From contig JADJOG010000011.1 of NCBI GenBank assembly GCA_016713865.1, positions 1 through 64,000 on the forward strand: 64,000 nt of DNA, written 5' to 3'. The translations under genes and the position numbers were made by a program. The notes under the pieces are model-generated. The model was not told the DNA's origin. It made no database searches and worked only from the letters and a program-made list of their open reading frames with translations. The stretch is from Flavobacteriales bacterium (GTDB lineage: Bacteria; Bacteroidota; Bacteroidia; Flavobacteriales_F; PHOS-HE28). Numbering within the stretch: the stretch's first letter is position 1; the number at the start of each line of letters is the position of its first letter. Below are positions 26,431-37,523 of this stretch, piece by piece.

Positions 26431-27450
26431 ATGGCGGAGCTCTTCTCCATCGACATCCATACGCACATCCTGCCGGAGAAGATCCCGGATTTCGGAGCGC
26501 GTTACGGCTATCGCGGCTTCATCCACTTGGATCATCACAAGCCCGGTTGCGCCCGAATGATGATGGACGATAAGTTCTTCCGCGAGGTGCAGGCCAATTG
26601 CTGGGATCCCCGCGTTCGGATCGATGAATGCGATGCGCAGCACGTTCATGTGCAGGTGTTAAGCACGGTTCCTGTGATGTTCAGCTATTGGGCCAAGCCG
26701 CACGACACGCTCGACCTCTCGATGTTCCTGAACGACCACATCGCTGGCATCGTGCAGAAGTGGCCGCAGCGTTTCGTAGGACTTGGCACTTTGCCGATGC
26801 AAGAGCCGGAGCTCGCCATCAAGGAACTGGAGCGCTGCAAGACAATCGGCCTCGTCGGCATCCAGATCGGCACGCACATCAACGGCATGAACCTCGGTGA
26901 GCCACGCTTGCTTCAGGTATTCGAGGCCTGCGAGGAGTTGGGCATGGCTGTGTTCGTGCATCCGTGGGATATGATGGGCGCCGATCGCATGGACAAGTAT
27001 TGGATGCCATGGCTCGTTGGCATGCCCGTAGAGACCACCACGGCGATTGTGAGCATGATCTTCAGCGGACTGCTGGAGAAGCTCCCGAAACTGCGTGTGG
27101 CTTTCGCGCACGGTGGGGGGTCATTCCCAGCCACACTTGGCCGAATCGAGCACGGTTTCATCATGCGCCCTGATCTCTGCGCCGTGGACAACAATGTGAA
27201 CCCGCGCGAATACATGGGCCGCTTCTGGATCGATGCGCTCGTGCACGACCCTGCGGTGCTAAAGCATGTGGTCGATCTCTTCGGCGCCAATCGCGTGGCC
27301 ATGGGAACCGATTATCCGTTCCCCTTGGGCGAGCTGATTCCCGGCGAGCTGATCAAGAGCATGCCCTACGACCACGCGGTGAAAGAGAAGCTGATGAGCG
27401 GAGCAGCGCTCGAATGGCTCGCGATGCCGCGCGATGCTTTCGCGCTTTGA
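26431..27450 (+). CDS. 2-amino-3-carboxymuconate-6-semialdehyde decarboxylase (ACMSD)
   Basis: A 339-residue amidohydrolase-superfamily enzyme. Zn-binding HTHILP at the N-terminus, VFVHPWDMMG, FAHGGGSFP and the metal-ligand Asp in MGTDYPFPLG match ACMSD. The enzyme decarboxylates ACMS to 2-aminomuconate semialdehyde, diverting it from quinolinate. It sits 8 nt downstream of 3-hydroxyanthranilate dioxygenase, forming a two-step operon; the semialdehyde dehydrogenase for the next step is at 8856-10298. Start ATG 26431 gives MAELFSIDIHTH. Its TGA stop is back to back with the stop of the convergent next gene. Confidence 0.9.
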   Translation: MAELFSIDIHTHILPEKIPDFGARYGYRGFIHLDHHKPGCARMMMDDKFFREVQANCWDPRVRIDECDAQHVHVQVLSTVPVMFSYWAKPHDTLDLSMFLNDHIAGIVQKWPQRFVGLGTLPMQEPELAIKELERCKTIGLVGIQIGTHINGMNLGEPRLLQVFEACEELGMAVFVHPWDMMGADRMDKYWMPWLVGMPVETTTAIVSMIFSGLLEKLPKLRVAFAHGGGSFPATLGRIEHGFIMRPDLCAVDNNVNPREYMGRFWIDALVHDPAVLKHVVDLFGANRVAMGTDYPFPLGELIPGELIKSMPYDHAVKEKLMSGAALEWLAMPRDAFAL

Positions 27451-30400
27451 TCAGCGAAGCAGTGTCACATGGCCGATAGCCTCGTGCAATCGTCCGCTGA
27501 TCTCGGTGGCGCGCACCTTCCATACGTAGGTGTCGATGGGCGCATCGATCCCGTTCACTGTGCCATCCCAGCGTCCGCTGAGCCTGTTGGTGCTCCAGAT
27601 CAGCAGGCCCCAGCGATCGAACACGAGCAGCTCGATCTCGCTTATCTCCTTGCCGAGCGCGCCGAAGCCGTCGTTGTAGCCATCGCCATTGGGGGTGAAC
27701 ACATTCGGCAGATAGAGGCTTCCAGCCACGACCACCGTAACGGCATCGGTGTTCTTGCATCCGTTCGCATCGGTGAGCGTCACGGTATAGGTCGTTGTTT
27801 CCAGCGGATTCGCCCAAGTGCCGGATGAAGCACTGTCGCTTAGCGTGGTCCAAGGCTGCCACAGGAATGCGCCATTGCCAACAGCCATGAGCAGGGTGCG
27901 GTCGCCGAAGTCGATCACAACATCGGGTCCTGCGCTCACGGGGGGCAACGGATAGGTGTCGATCCGGAGGCTGGCATTCGCGGCGCAACCATTCGCATCG
28001 ATCACCTGAACAGTGTAATCCATCGGCTCCCATGGCGTCGCAAGGGTGGCTGAGCTATCCGGATGATCGAGGCCGATCACAGGAGACCAATGATATTCAA
28101 CTCCACCCGAGGCTTGCAGCAGTACGCTGGTTCCGGGACATATCAATGTATCCGGCCACGCACGCGCAGGAACGGTGATGACATCAACGAAGGCGCTGTC
28201 GGCAACGGTGCCGCAAGGATTGATCAGGTCGGCGATGAAAAGCGTGGGCACTTCTGGCGATGCGATGGGCGATTGGATGTTGTAGGCGCTGAGCCCGGGC
28301 ACAGGGCGCCAGGCGTACCATGCGGCATCGCCGGCGAAGAGCTGTGCTTGGGCACCCGCGCAGATCACGGTATCGGTTAATGCAGGAGAAGGCGGCGCGT
28401 AGTACACCGTAACGATCACGGTATCCTGCACGATGCAGCCTTCGGGCGTCGTGATCACGGCGATGTACGCCGTTGAATCAGATGGGGTCGCGATCGGATT
28501 CGGGATGCTGGTGCTCGAAAGCGATGCGGCCGGTGACCAGGAATAACCGATGCCGCCGGATGCATTGAGCGTAACGCCGGAGAGGATGCACACACTCGTG
28601 TCTGGGCCAGCCGATGCAGTCGGTTCTACCCATAGGATCGTGACCGAGGCGGTATCAATTCCGCATTGGCTCGTTACCGCAACGGAATAGGTCATGGGCT
28701 CGGGTGGTGTGATTACCGGCGATTGCACGTTCACGTTGCTAACACCGATGCTCGGGAACCAGTTCCACGCGGTACCAGCGGAGGCGGCCACCTGCGTGCT
28801 TCCGCCAGGACAGATGGGCATCACCGGATTTATGCTCGCTATGGGATCGGGAATGGCGAACACCTGAATGTCCGCCGTGTCGGCCACGCTGCATCCGTAG
28901 CTGTCGGTCATCAGCATGCTCACCGTGTAGGTGCCGGGCGTGGTGTACAAATGCGACGGCGCGAATTCCGTGCTGGAGCCTCCATCGCCGAAGTCCCACA
29001 GGTACGTGTTGCCACCCGAGCTGGAATTGGTGAACTGCGCCGTGCCGGGAATGCAGATCACGTTCGGCCCAGCGATGCCGATCTCGGCAACGGGCACGGC
29101 TAGTGAGAACTTGAATACGCCAAGGTTGCAGCCACCGCTGTTATTGGTATTGCTCCATGCGCCAGGTGTTGTGGGGAAGTCATCGTTGTTCTGGCAGCCC
29201 GCGCAAACAGCCTGATAAACGGTTCCATCCTTGTCGAAACGGCTTGTTCCGCCATCGACATGCTCCCTGCTTTGGTCGCCGCCGAAGAATGTGGCGTAGA
29301 AGAGCGCGACCGCATCGGGGTGCAGCACCATCAGGTATTGGTCGCCGCCGTCGGTGGTTGCCTGGAAAGCGTCGGTGGTCACTGGGCTGCCATTGGTGGT
29401 GCTGCCCGGCAGACCGGCGTTGTTGTTCACGTTACTGGCCCACCCAGAGATGTAGATCTGACCGCAATCGCTCACCAGGAACGCGGTGGGCGATAGGTTC
29501 TGGTTGATCTGGCCGTTGCCGATGCGCGTGCTCCAGAGCGAGGACGAGAGGTCGTGCGAGAGCTTGTGGATGAATTGCGAGCTGCCGGGGTTCGCGTACT
29601 TGCCCGGCGTCACAGGGTAATTGCCGGCGGTTTGTCCGATGATGTACACGGCATCCAGCGGATCGAGCTGCACGAAGTAGGCCTGGTCGTAGGCATTGGT
29701 GCCTAAGTAGGTCACGGCCATCAGCGCATTGGTTGTGCCGTTGAATCGCGCCACATAGCCATCGACCCCGCCGTTGGCCGAGGCATCCATCGGGGATCCC
29801 GCCAACGGCACGTTGTTGCTCGATGTTCCGCCGCAAACGAACACGTCGCCATTGCTATCGAACTGCACGCCTAAGGCATTGTCCGCCTGGCTTCCGCCGA
29901 TGCAGGTGCCCCAGAGCATGCTTGTGAGCCCTGCGTTCAAGCGGAACACATAACCGTCCTGCATGTCGCCGGGGGCTGGTTGCGTTCCACCGGGCGTTAC
30001 CGGCGCATCGGAGCTGTTGGTCGAGGTGGCCACCACCGGATTGCCATTCGCATCCAACGCGATCTCGCCGCGGAAATGATCGCCATAATTGTGCGTGATG
30101 AAGTCGTCGTTGTTGATTCCATCGACCCCATTGCCGCCAACGTAGGTGGAGCCGATCAACGACGTAGCGGCGGCATTCAGGCGCGACACGAAGATGTCGG
30201 AGCCACCATTGGGCGAAGCCATAGCCACCTTGCACGGTCAGCCAGGTGAAAGTGCCCGGTCCTCCATTGAAGGAAGCATCGAAGCAGCCTGTGGTGGTGG
30301 GGAAATTCGGAGACCAGGTAGCGCCCATCACGAAGAGCTGGTTCTGTGCGTTCACCACTAGGCTGTGCGGTGTTTCGGCCTGGTTGCCGCCGAGGTAGGT

Positions 30401-31338
30401 GCTCCAGATCAGCGAGGTGCCATCGGGACTCCACTTGCTGATGCCCACATCGATGGTTCCGCCTGCGAACGCGCCTTGGAGCACGCCCGTGGTGAGCGGA
30501 TAGCCGACGTTGAACACGATACCGCCACCATACAAATGGCCGGCATTGTCGTAGGTGGCCGTGAAACCGAAGTTGTTGCCCGTACTGCCGCTGTAGCTGC
30601 TGAAGGTGAGCACCGGGTCAATCACCAGTGCCCGCTTCTCGCAACGCTCGATCGCGAAGCGTACCAAATCGCCTTCGAGCACGTACGCCGAGGGCACGGC
30701 CACACGATGGAAGAGTGGTTCGTATGCTGGTATCGCAATGGGCTCTTCGCGGAACGATTCAGGCGCTGCCTCGTGCACATCGCCGGTCGTGAGCTTCACG
30801 ATCAGTGCGCCATCGCGCAACTCCAAGCCGTCATGCCCTTCAAAGCGGAGGCGAATCGATCCGGGATCAGTGCCGGGCGCTAGGATCAAATCGTACTTCA
30901 GTCCCTCGCGGCCATCGAGGCGCATCTACGCCGGGCCATACCTCCTTCAGCAGCACCTCGCCGAACACATTGCATGCGCTTCCCCATCGGGTCGAATCGC
31001 TGCCAGTGGAAATGGCTCTCGTAATGCGGCTGCTTCACGCGACCTTCCCAAGCCTGCGCTTGGCCGCCCTCGAAATGCACCCGGTAGGCGTGGGCCTTGC
31101 CTTCCTGCGAGTGGTCGTGACCGTCGTGCGGTAGTCCGTGGTGCCGGAGCGGGCTATCGCTGATGAGAACATAGGTGAAGGCCGAGCGCTCCACGAACAC
31201 CGCGCCACCGGGGATCAGCGCGCGATACAGCACATGATCCGGCCATTGGCCCTTGTTCTCGACGAATGCGGCCTTTGGCGCGGCAGCGTAGGTCGAAACA
31301 GCGAGGGCCAGAAGGGTTATGGAGCCGAGAAAGCGCAC
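27451..31338 (-). CDS. Large T9SS/CHU_C surface protein with SBBP-like propeller and PKD domain, frameshifted
   Basis: About 1290 residues in at least three frames (30898-31338, 29855-30925, 27451-30228). The N-terminus has a signal-like segment (VRFLGSITLLALAVSTYAAA, GTG 31338) followed by FVENKGQWPDHVLY, the opening of the DUF7948/SBBP-repeat class. Propeller-type repeats follow (STYLGGNQAETPHSLVV, STYVGGNGVDG), then a PKD domain (YLWDFGDGGSS), several Ig-like units (YSWSPAASL, YHWSPVIGL) and a CHU_C-type end (LYLPNVFTPNGDGYNDGF). Breaks lie near 30235 and in 30915-30990, where two shifts seem needed. The gene ends back to back with ACMSD. Confidence 0.8.
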
Positions 31339-31472
31339 GGAATGGAAGGCATCTGCCAAAGTACGGGTTGAAGACAGGCTGCGCCGGTTTGAGGTTGCTT
31401 GGGCGTTATTGCGTTGCCGGGCGGCGCGCCTGACGGCCATTGGGTACTTTTGGCCGCCCTTCCGGGCCACCC

Positions 31473-33374
31473 ATGAGCGAAGCCATCAAGCACGAGTGCG
31501 GCATCGCGCTCATCCGCCTCCGCAAGCCCCTGAGCCACTTCCAGGACAAGTACGGTTCGGCCCTCTACGGCTTGAAGCGGCTCTATCTGCTGATGGAGAA
31601 GCAGCATAACCGTGGGCAGGATGGCGCGGGCATCGCAAGCATCAAGATCGATCCGAAGCCCGGCGTCAACTACATCGACCGCGAGCGCAGCACCGATAAG
31701 CAGGCCATCCAGAAGATATTCGGGAAGGTTGATCGCGGTTATGCCGAGGCCATCGCTCACGATCCCAATGCCGCTATCGATGCCCAGCGTCTGAAAGACC
31801 TCATGCCCTTCGCCGGTGAAGTGCTGTTGGGGCATTTGCGTTATGCCACTTTCGGCAATCAGGGCTTGGAGAATTGCCACCCGCGCCGCCGCCTCAATAA
31901 CTGGATGACGCGCAACCTGGTGGTGGCCGGCAACTTCAACATGACCAATGTCGATGAGTTGTTCGACCTTCTGGTCTCCATTGGCCAGCATCCGAAGGAG
32001 CGCTCCGATACCATGACGGTGCTGGAGAAGATCGGCCACTTCCTCGATTTCGAGAATGAGCGCATCGCCACGGTGCACCGGCAATTGGGCTACACCGAGC
32101 GGCAGATCACGCAGAAGATCGCCGAGCAGCTCGATGTAAGGCAGATCCTGGTGAACAGCGCGCTCGATTTCGACGGTGGTTATGCGCTCGCGGGCATGAT
32201 GGGCCACGGCGATGCTTTCGTGCTGCGCGACCCCAACGGCATCCGCCCGGCCTATTGGTATGCCGATGATGAAGTGGTGGTGGTGGCCAGCGAACGACCC
32301 GCGATCCAGACCGCATTCAATGCGCGAACGGAGGAGGTGCGCGAGCTCACGCCGGGCCATGCGCTCATCATCAAGAGAGATGGCAGCTACGCCGAACAGC
32401 TCGTGCGCGAGCCACAGGAGAAACGGGCGTGCAGCTTCGAGCGCATCTACTTCAGCCGGGGCAGCGATCGCGATGTGTACCAGGAGCGCTTGGCCTTGGG
32501 CCGCAGCGTTTGCCCCGCCATCCTGGACGCGGTTGACCATGATCTGGAGAACACCGTCTTCAGTTTCATCCCCAATACCGCCGAGGTGGCGTGCTATGGC
32601 ATGCTGAAGGAGATGGAGGACCGCTTGAACGCGATCAAGGAGCAGCGCATCATGGATCTTGGTCCCGCGCCCGACCGTGAGCAAGTGCGGGCCATCCTCG
32701 CGTTGCGCCCCCGTCTGGAGAAAGTGGCGATCAAGGATGCCAAGCTGCGCACCTTCATCACCAGCGACGATGCGCGCGACGACATGGTGGCGCACGTTTA
32801 TGACATCACCTATGGCACGGTGCGCCCCGGCATCGACAGTCTGGTCGTGATCGACGACAGCATCGTGCGCGGCACAACGCTCAAGCAGAGTATCCTCAAG
32901 ATGCTCGACCGGTTGCAGCCCAAGCGCATCGTGGTGGTGAGCAGCGCGCCGCAGATCCGCTATCCCGACTGCTACGGCATCGACATGGCCAAGCTCGGCG
33001 ACCTCGCGGCATTCCGCGCGGCCATCGCTTTGTTGAAGGATACCAAGCAGGAGAACATCATCGACGATGTTTACGACCGCGCGCTGGCGCAGGTGAGCCT
33101 GCCCTTCGCCGAGCAGCGCAACGTGGTGAAGGCGATCTATTCTCCTTTCAGCGCGCAACAGATCAGCGACAAAATCGCGGAGCAGCTCACGCCAGAAGGC
33201 ATCAATGCCGAGGTGCGCGTGGTGTACCAGAGCATCGAGGGCCTGCATGCGGCCTGCCCAAACAACAGGGGCGACTGGTACTTCACTGGTGATTACCCGA
33301 CGCCCGGCGGCAACCGCGTGGTGAACCGTGCCTTCATCAACTACCGCGAAGGCAAGAACGTGCGCGCTTACTAA
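31473..33374 (+). CDS. Amidophosphoribosyltransferase-like protein (long PurF type)
   Basis: A 633-residue class II glutamine amidotransferase fused to a phosphoribosyltransferase. The nucleophile Cys is internal at residue 9 in MSEAIKHECGIALIR, as in Bacteroidota members, so processing would be needed to expose it. QHNRGQDGAGIAS and GHLRYATFG belong to the Ntn domain; the PRPP loop reads LVVIDDSIVRGTT. The length (about 130 residues above classical PurF) and the C-terminal tail NRAFINYREGKNVRAY mark the Bacteroidota subfamily. PurF makes phosphoribosylamine from PRPP and glutamine; whether this copy is the primary enzyme cannot be told here. Divergent from the CHU_C gene. Confidence 0.85.
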   Translation: MSEAIKHECGIALIRLRKPLSHFQDKYGSALYGLKRLYLLMEKQHNRGQDGAGIASIKIDPKPGVNYIDRERSTDKQAIQKIFGKVDRGYAEAIAHDPNAAIDAQRLKDLMPFAGEVLLGHLRYATFGNQGLENCHPRRRLNNWMTRNLVVAGNFNMTNVDELFDLLVSIGQHPKERSDTMTVLEKIGHFLDFENERIATVHRQLGYTERQITQKIAEQLDVRQILVNSALDFDGGYALAGMMGHGDAFVLRDPNGIRPAYWYADDEVVVVASERPAIQTAFNARTEEVRELTPGHALIIKRDGSYAEQLVREPQEKRACSFERIYFSRGSDRDVYQERLALGRSVCPAILDAVDHDLENTVFSFIPNTAEVACYGMLKEMEDRLNAIKEQRIMDLGPAPDREQVRAILALRPRLEKVAIKDAKLRTFITSDDARDDMVAHVYDITYGTVRPGIDSLVVIDDSIVRGTTLKQSILKMLDRLQPKRIVVVSSAPQIRYPDCYGIDMAKLGDLAAFRAAIALLKDTKQENIIDDVYDRALAQVSLPFAEQRNVVKAIYSPFSAQQISDKIAEQLTPEGINAEVRVVYQSIEGLHAACPNNRGDWYFTGDYPTPGGNRVVNRAFINYREGKNVRAY

Positions 33375-33388
33375 AGCAACCGAGCGAG

Positions 33389-34762
33389 ATGGCGCCACTC
33401 GCTTCACGCCGTCAAGAATCGCGATTACTACGGCGGCTCGCCTTCGATCTCGTGCTGATTTCCATTGGCGCGCTGCTCATGCTGGCGCCTGCACTGGTGA
33501 ACGGTTTCCCATTCGTGTACTCCGATACGGGCACCTATCTGCGCAGCGCCTTCACCGGCGAGGTTCCTTTCGATCGGCCGTACTGGTACGGTGGCTTCGT
33601 TAAGCTCATCAGTGCGAATGGCATCAGCTTGTGGGGCGTTGCTATCGCGCAGGCCGTGCTGTGCGCTTGGTACGTGCTGCGGGTGCAGCGTGCCGTGCTT
33701 CCTATGTTCCGTTCGCCATGGCTTTATCTCGGTGTGGTGGGCTTGCTATCTGCCGCTACCGGCGTGGGCTGGTATGCGGGCTTGCTCATTCCGGATGTCT
33801 TCACGGGTATCGGACTGCTGGCGATCTTCATGCTGCTGAACCCTTATGCATCAGCGTGGTCACGGGTGCTGGATGCAGCGCTCATCGCGATCGCGTGCTG
33901 GTTCCACTCGAGCAACTTGCTGATCCTGCCCTTATCGGGCTTGGTGCTTGTGCTGTTGCATGCACGGCGCGATCGCATACGGCTTGCAGGCATTTGGCTG
34001 TCCGCAACGATTGCAGCATGGGGAAGCCTAGCGTTGGCCAATCGTATGCTCGTGGGCGAAGCCTATGTTACGCGCAACGGTCATGTCTTCCTCATGGGGC
34101 GCATGCTCGATCTGGGCATGTTGGGTCCCTACCTCGATGAGCACTGCAGCCAGGAAGCGTTCGTTATTTGCCAGTACCGCGATAGCCTTCCGCCGCATAG
34201 CCAGGAATTCCTCTGGGGCGGATCGAGTCCCGTGAGCAAGCAAGGTGGATGGGAGGCCACCAAGACGGAGTACGACCGCATCGTGCGCGGATCATTCACG
34301 CAGCCGCGCTACCTCTGGTGGCATGTCCGTGGCAGTTCGGCTTCAACGCTTGAGCAACTCGCCACATGGGAGATCTGCCACGCCATGCGGTCCGAATGGT
34401 ATCGCGTGCCGGATAGCGCACCAAGATTGGCCATCGCCGCATTGGTGCCGCATGATGAGGAGCGCTTCATGGCTGCGCTGCAACAAGGCGGGCGCGGCGA
34501 ATTGAGCATGCGATGGCCCGATCTCGCCTATCGCATGGTGCTCGCCTTGTCGTTGGTGATCCTGGTTGTTGCGCTATGGCGACGTGAAGAGCATGGCACC
34601 GGTGCACGGCGACTGCTCTTATTCGCCATTACTGGCATCGTGATCGGGGCATGGGTGTGCGCGTCCTTGAGCATCGTCGATTCGCGCTACCTGGGCCGCG
34701 ACTCATGGCTTTTGCCATTTGCAGCGATGCTCTACGTGGCCTCCTCCGTGCGACGGAAGTAG
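33389..34762 (+). CDS. Multi-pass membrane protein of unknown function
   Basis: A 457-residue protein with about nine to ten predicted membrane helices, for example LVLISIGALLMLAPALVNG, LGVVGLLSAATGVGWYAG and GLLAIFMLLN. A loop of about 150 residues (CSQEAFVICQYRDSLPP, WWHVRGSSAS) precedes the last helices. The motif FVYSDTGTYL after helix 1 recalls the first loop of GT-C glycosyltransferases, but I see no firm catalytic signature. It starts 15 nt after the PurF-like gene and may be co-transcribed with it. Confidence 0.6.
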   Translation: MAPLASRRQESRLLRRLAFDLVLISIGALLMLAPALVNGFPFVYSDTGTYLRSAFTGEVPFDRPYWYGGFVKLISANGISLWGVAIAQAVLCAWYVLRVQRAVLPMFRSPWLYLGVVGLLSAATGVGWYAGLLIPDVFTGIGLLAIFMLLNPYASAWSRVLDAALIAIACWFHSSNLLILPLSGLVLVLLHARRDRIRLAGIWLSATIAAWGSLALANRMLVGEAYVTRNGHVFLMGRMLDLGMLGPYLDEHCSQEAFVICQYRDSLPPHSQEFLWGGSSPVSKQGGWEATKTEYDRIVRGSFTQPRYLWWHVRGSSASTLEQLATWEICHAMRSEWYRVPDSAPRLAIAALVPHDEERFMAALQQGGRGELSMRWPDLAYRMVLALSLVILVVALWRREEHGTGARRLLLFAITGIVIGAWVCASLSIVDSRYLGRDSWLLPFAAMLYVASSVRRK

Positions 34763-34778
34763 CGGATAGCCGAGCAGC

Positions 34779-36893
34779 TCAGTCGGCCTCGATCAACTTC
34801 CCGCTCCGCTTCAGCTTCTTCAATGTCTTCGCTGGCACATCCAATCGAGCGCCCGCATGCACCATCAGCAACGAGCGCCCTTCGATCGTGATCTTCGATT
34901 TGCGCTCGGCGCGCAGCTCCGATCCAGCGAGCAGATGCACCACGCTACCGTGCGACAATCGCAGCTCGCTCTTGCGCTCCAAGGTGACCTTGGCGCCATG
35001 CATCACGGTAAGGCGCGTAGGCGGCGCGAAGTATCTGCGGCCGCCCACTTCAGCCATGAGCGCCATGCGCGTAGGTGTGATTGAGCGATCAATGAGCAGG
35101 CGCTTGCCGACGGAGAGGATGAGCGATCGCCCTTCGCGACCGCGCAATGGCGGGAGCACGATGCTATCGGCGCACCAGACCGCATGCTCCGTAAGGCGCG
35201 TATGGCCTGTGCTCACGCGCACGAGCGCCGCTCCATCGGAGCGCTCTTCCAGCAGCTCGATGCGGATGCCATTGAGTCGAACGGTACGGTTGTCGGGCGG
35301 CGTGGCAAGTTTCGTTTCGCGCTTGCTGGCCGACGAGAGCGTGAGCATGCTGGCGGTGGAGGGGTTGGTGCCCATGCCGATCGCACGGGTGCCATTCATG
35401 CGCAGCGCATGATCCGGTGATCCGAAGAAGCGCGGGGAATCCGGTCGCTCGCCCTGCTTGGGCAATAGAACGCTAGGCACATAGTGCTCACCGCGGTCAA
35501 GGGCCTTGTCGCCATTGCGGTCGAATACCATGAGCTCCAGTTCGCTGTTGCCAGCGAGCGGGTTGGGGCCGATGCGACGGAAGGCCACCGTGGTTCCGCC
35601 GAACGGACAGGCATCGCGCAAGGTGTCGGACACCATGAGGTCGAAGTGGCCATTGGCCGTTAACGGGCGCAGGTAGTCGGCGAGCCCGCCGAAGATGTTG
35701 GAGCCGGTGCGGTTGTCGTGCGCGAATTGCATCTGCAGGAAGAGGCCGGGCTGCGCCTTGTCAAGACACGGGTTGTTCGAGTCTTCCCAATGGAAGCGAT
35801 CGGTGAGCGATCCGTTGTTGGAGTAGGTGCGGTGGTTCTCGACCCAGAGCCATTGCGGATGCTCGTCCTGTGGTACGAAGGGCATGCGTATGCGCAGCGC
35901 GTCGCCGGTCGAGACGAAATCGCGCAGCACGAATACGCCCGTGTCACCAGCGATGGGGTCGAGATCGCTGTTCACTTGCAGGCCTTGCTGATCGCGCGCT
36001 TCAATGCGATGCTTCGCTCCTTCGGGCCGCCAGCCCAAACGATCGCGGTCCCACGCGCAGCAGGAGAGCAGGCTGCTGCTAGCGCCGCCCATCAGGCTCC
36101 ATCCGCCTTGCACGCAGAGGGTATGGCTCTCGAACTGCGCCGCGTTGCCGCCACCGCTGTGGAAGTTGTTGCCGCCGAGCAGCATGTGATTGTACTCATG
36201 CTTGAGTATCTCGAAGGGCAGCGCGTTCATGCCACCGAAACGGCTCTGTGTATCGCTCTCGTAGCCGAAGAGCTTGCCGGGGCTTCCTGGATCGACGCTC
36301 CTTGGCCATGCGTGAGGCCGCTGTTGCGCGCGATCACCATCACATGGTCATAGCTGTGCGGACTATCGGGGCCGGACTTCTTGGGCATGCCCGGTTGCCC
36401 GCCGCGCTTCCACAGGTCGAAATCAGTGATGCCCAGACCGTGACGCGTGCGCAGCGCGCCCAGCTTATTGGCCTCTTTCACGGCGAGCGCGCCTATGCTG
36501 TGCGCATTGCCCAAGGTGGGGTACTCGCTCTCGCGGAGCGTCAGCATCACATCGATATAATCGCCCAGCACGGTGTAGCGCCCCAAGGAGCTCTCGTGGT
36601 AGTAACGCGATCCTGCCGAGGTATCCCGCCGAAGGGTGCGGGTCGAAGAGCTCATCGGCCCATTTGGGCAATTGGCCCTTCGGCCAACGATCGCTGCCGT
36701 TGGGCTGCGGGTCTCTCGCGGGATTCTGGTCGTACTGCAGCTCGCAGAAGAGCACGAGGATGCGAATGGTTCCGTGCGGTGAGAGGTACCAGCCGTTGCT
36801 GCTATGCGGCACATCCAGCGTATCGGCCTGCGCCACCGACAATTGGCAACTGACAGCAACAAACAAGAGGGAAAGCCAGCGCATCAGATTCAT
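34779..36893 (-). CDS. Secreted HEXXH metallopeptidase-like protein, frameshifted
   Basis: Three frames (36465-36893, 36227-36650, 34779-36290) combine into about 700 residues. The signal peptide MNLMRWLSLLFVAVSCQLSV is followed by SSNGWYLSPHGTIRILVLFC, then YDHVMVIARNSGLTHG. The joined frame continues to ILKHEYNHMLLGGNNFHSGG, which holds an HEXXH zinc-peptidase motif. A beta-rich C-terminal part follows, ending in repeats reminiscent of T9SS-exported proteins (KITIEGRSLLMVHAGARLDV). Shifts near 36620 and 36285 restore continuous similarity. It may be an M6/M43-like zincin, but the clan is not certain. Convergent with the membrane-protein gene. Confidence 0.65.
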
Positions 36894-36976
36894 CCCGTTG
36901 CAACGGGAGCGCCGAAAGTAAGATCAGCCTTTTGGCGCCTTGTACAAGGGCACCGTGCTGCACGGCTCACCGAACA

Positions 36977-37444
36977 TCAAGCTCTTTTGACTACCGGTAG
37001 CAGCTTCGCGCTCAACTCCACATAGGCGTTCAGCGGCACAGGCAATTTGCTGCAGCCCTTCACCACCACGCGGGTGTTGCGGTATGGCTCCACATCGAGC
37101 TGTTGCACGAAGCGCGTGAACACCGCCCGCTCGAGTTGGGCGGCATCGCCCTGTGTGACGAATGCTGCATGAGGTTGCAGATGCGTAGCCACGAGCATGA
37201 AGGCCCAGGTGGGTACGATGGCATCGGCGCTGCAATGAATGCCCACGAACTTGCCTTGGTATTGCGCCCAATCGTGCGTTTTGCAGAAGGCGCGCAGTTC
37301 ATCCTCTTTCATCGCGATTTCTTGCCATAGCAACGGCTTGAGGTCGAAGACCACACGTTCACCTTGCGGATACAACTCCTCCAGGTCGAGGGTGATGATG
37401 CCGGAGGAGGCGACTTTGTTGATGATGGGGTCCACGTCGCTCAT
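36977..37444 (-). CDS. DUF2480 family protein
   Basis: A 155-residue protein beginning MSDVDPIINKVASSGIITLD and containing GERVVFDLKPLLWQ, LREKDF-like helix MKEDELRAFCKTHDW, and VVVKGCSKLPVPLNAYVEL. This matches DUF2480, a Bacteroidota family usually found beside SUF genes. Function is unknown. It is the last gene of the minus-strand SUF operon, separated from sufT by 79 nt that contain an 8-nt repeat tract. Length is normal and the frame is intact. Confidence 0.85.
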   Translation of the reverse strand: MSDVDPIINKVASSGIITLDLEELYPQGERVVFDLKPLLWQEIAMKEDELRAFCKTHDWAQYQGKFVGIHCSADAIVPTWAFMLVATHLQPHAAFVTQGDAAQLERAVFTRFVQQLDVEPYRNTRVVVKGCSKLPVPLNAYVELSAKLLPVVKRA

Positions 37445-37459
37445 GTCTTCGTTTCGTAT

Positions 37460-37487
37460 CCGTTGCGTCGTCGCGTCGTTGCGGTTC
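37460..37487. repeat. 8-nt repeat tract matching one inside sufS
   Basis: A 28-nt tract of CGTCGCGT-like units. It differs at only about three positions from 39574-39601 within the sufS coding sequence, and both continue into GCGGTTC. It lies between the DUF2480 and sufT genes. Confidence 0.7.
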
Positions 37488-37523
37488 TGTCTTCTAAGCG
37501 TCTTTGCGCCACTGCGGCTGCAT

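Noticed and set aside
31317..33407. 696-codon minus-strand ORF antisense to the PurF-like gene
   Set aside because: Complete antisense of a gene with clear Ntn and PRPP motifs; composition is that of a shadow frame.
36837..36862. Another 7-nt array in the metallopeptidase signal peptide
   Set aside because: Only about three loose units (ACAATTG, GCAACTG, ACAGCAA), and the encoded residues form a normal signal peptide; could be chance.
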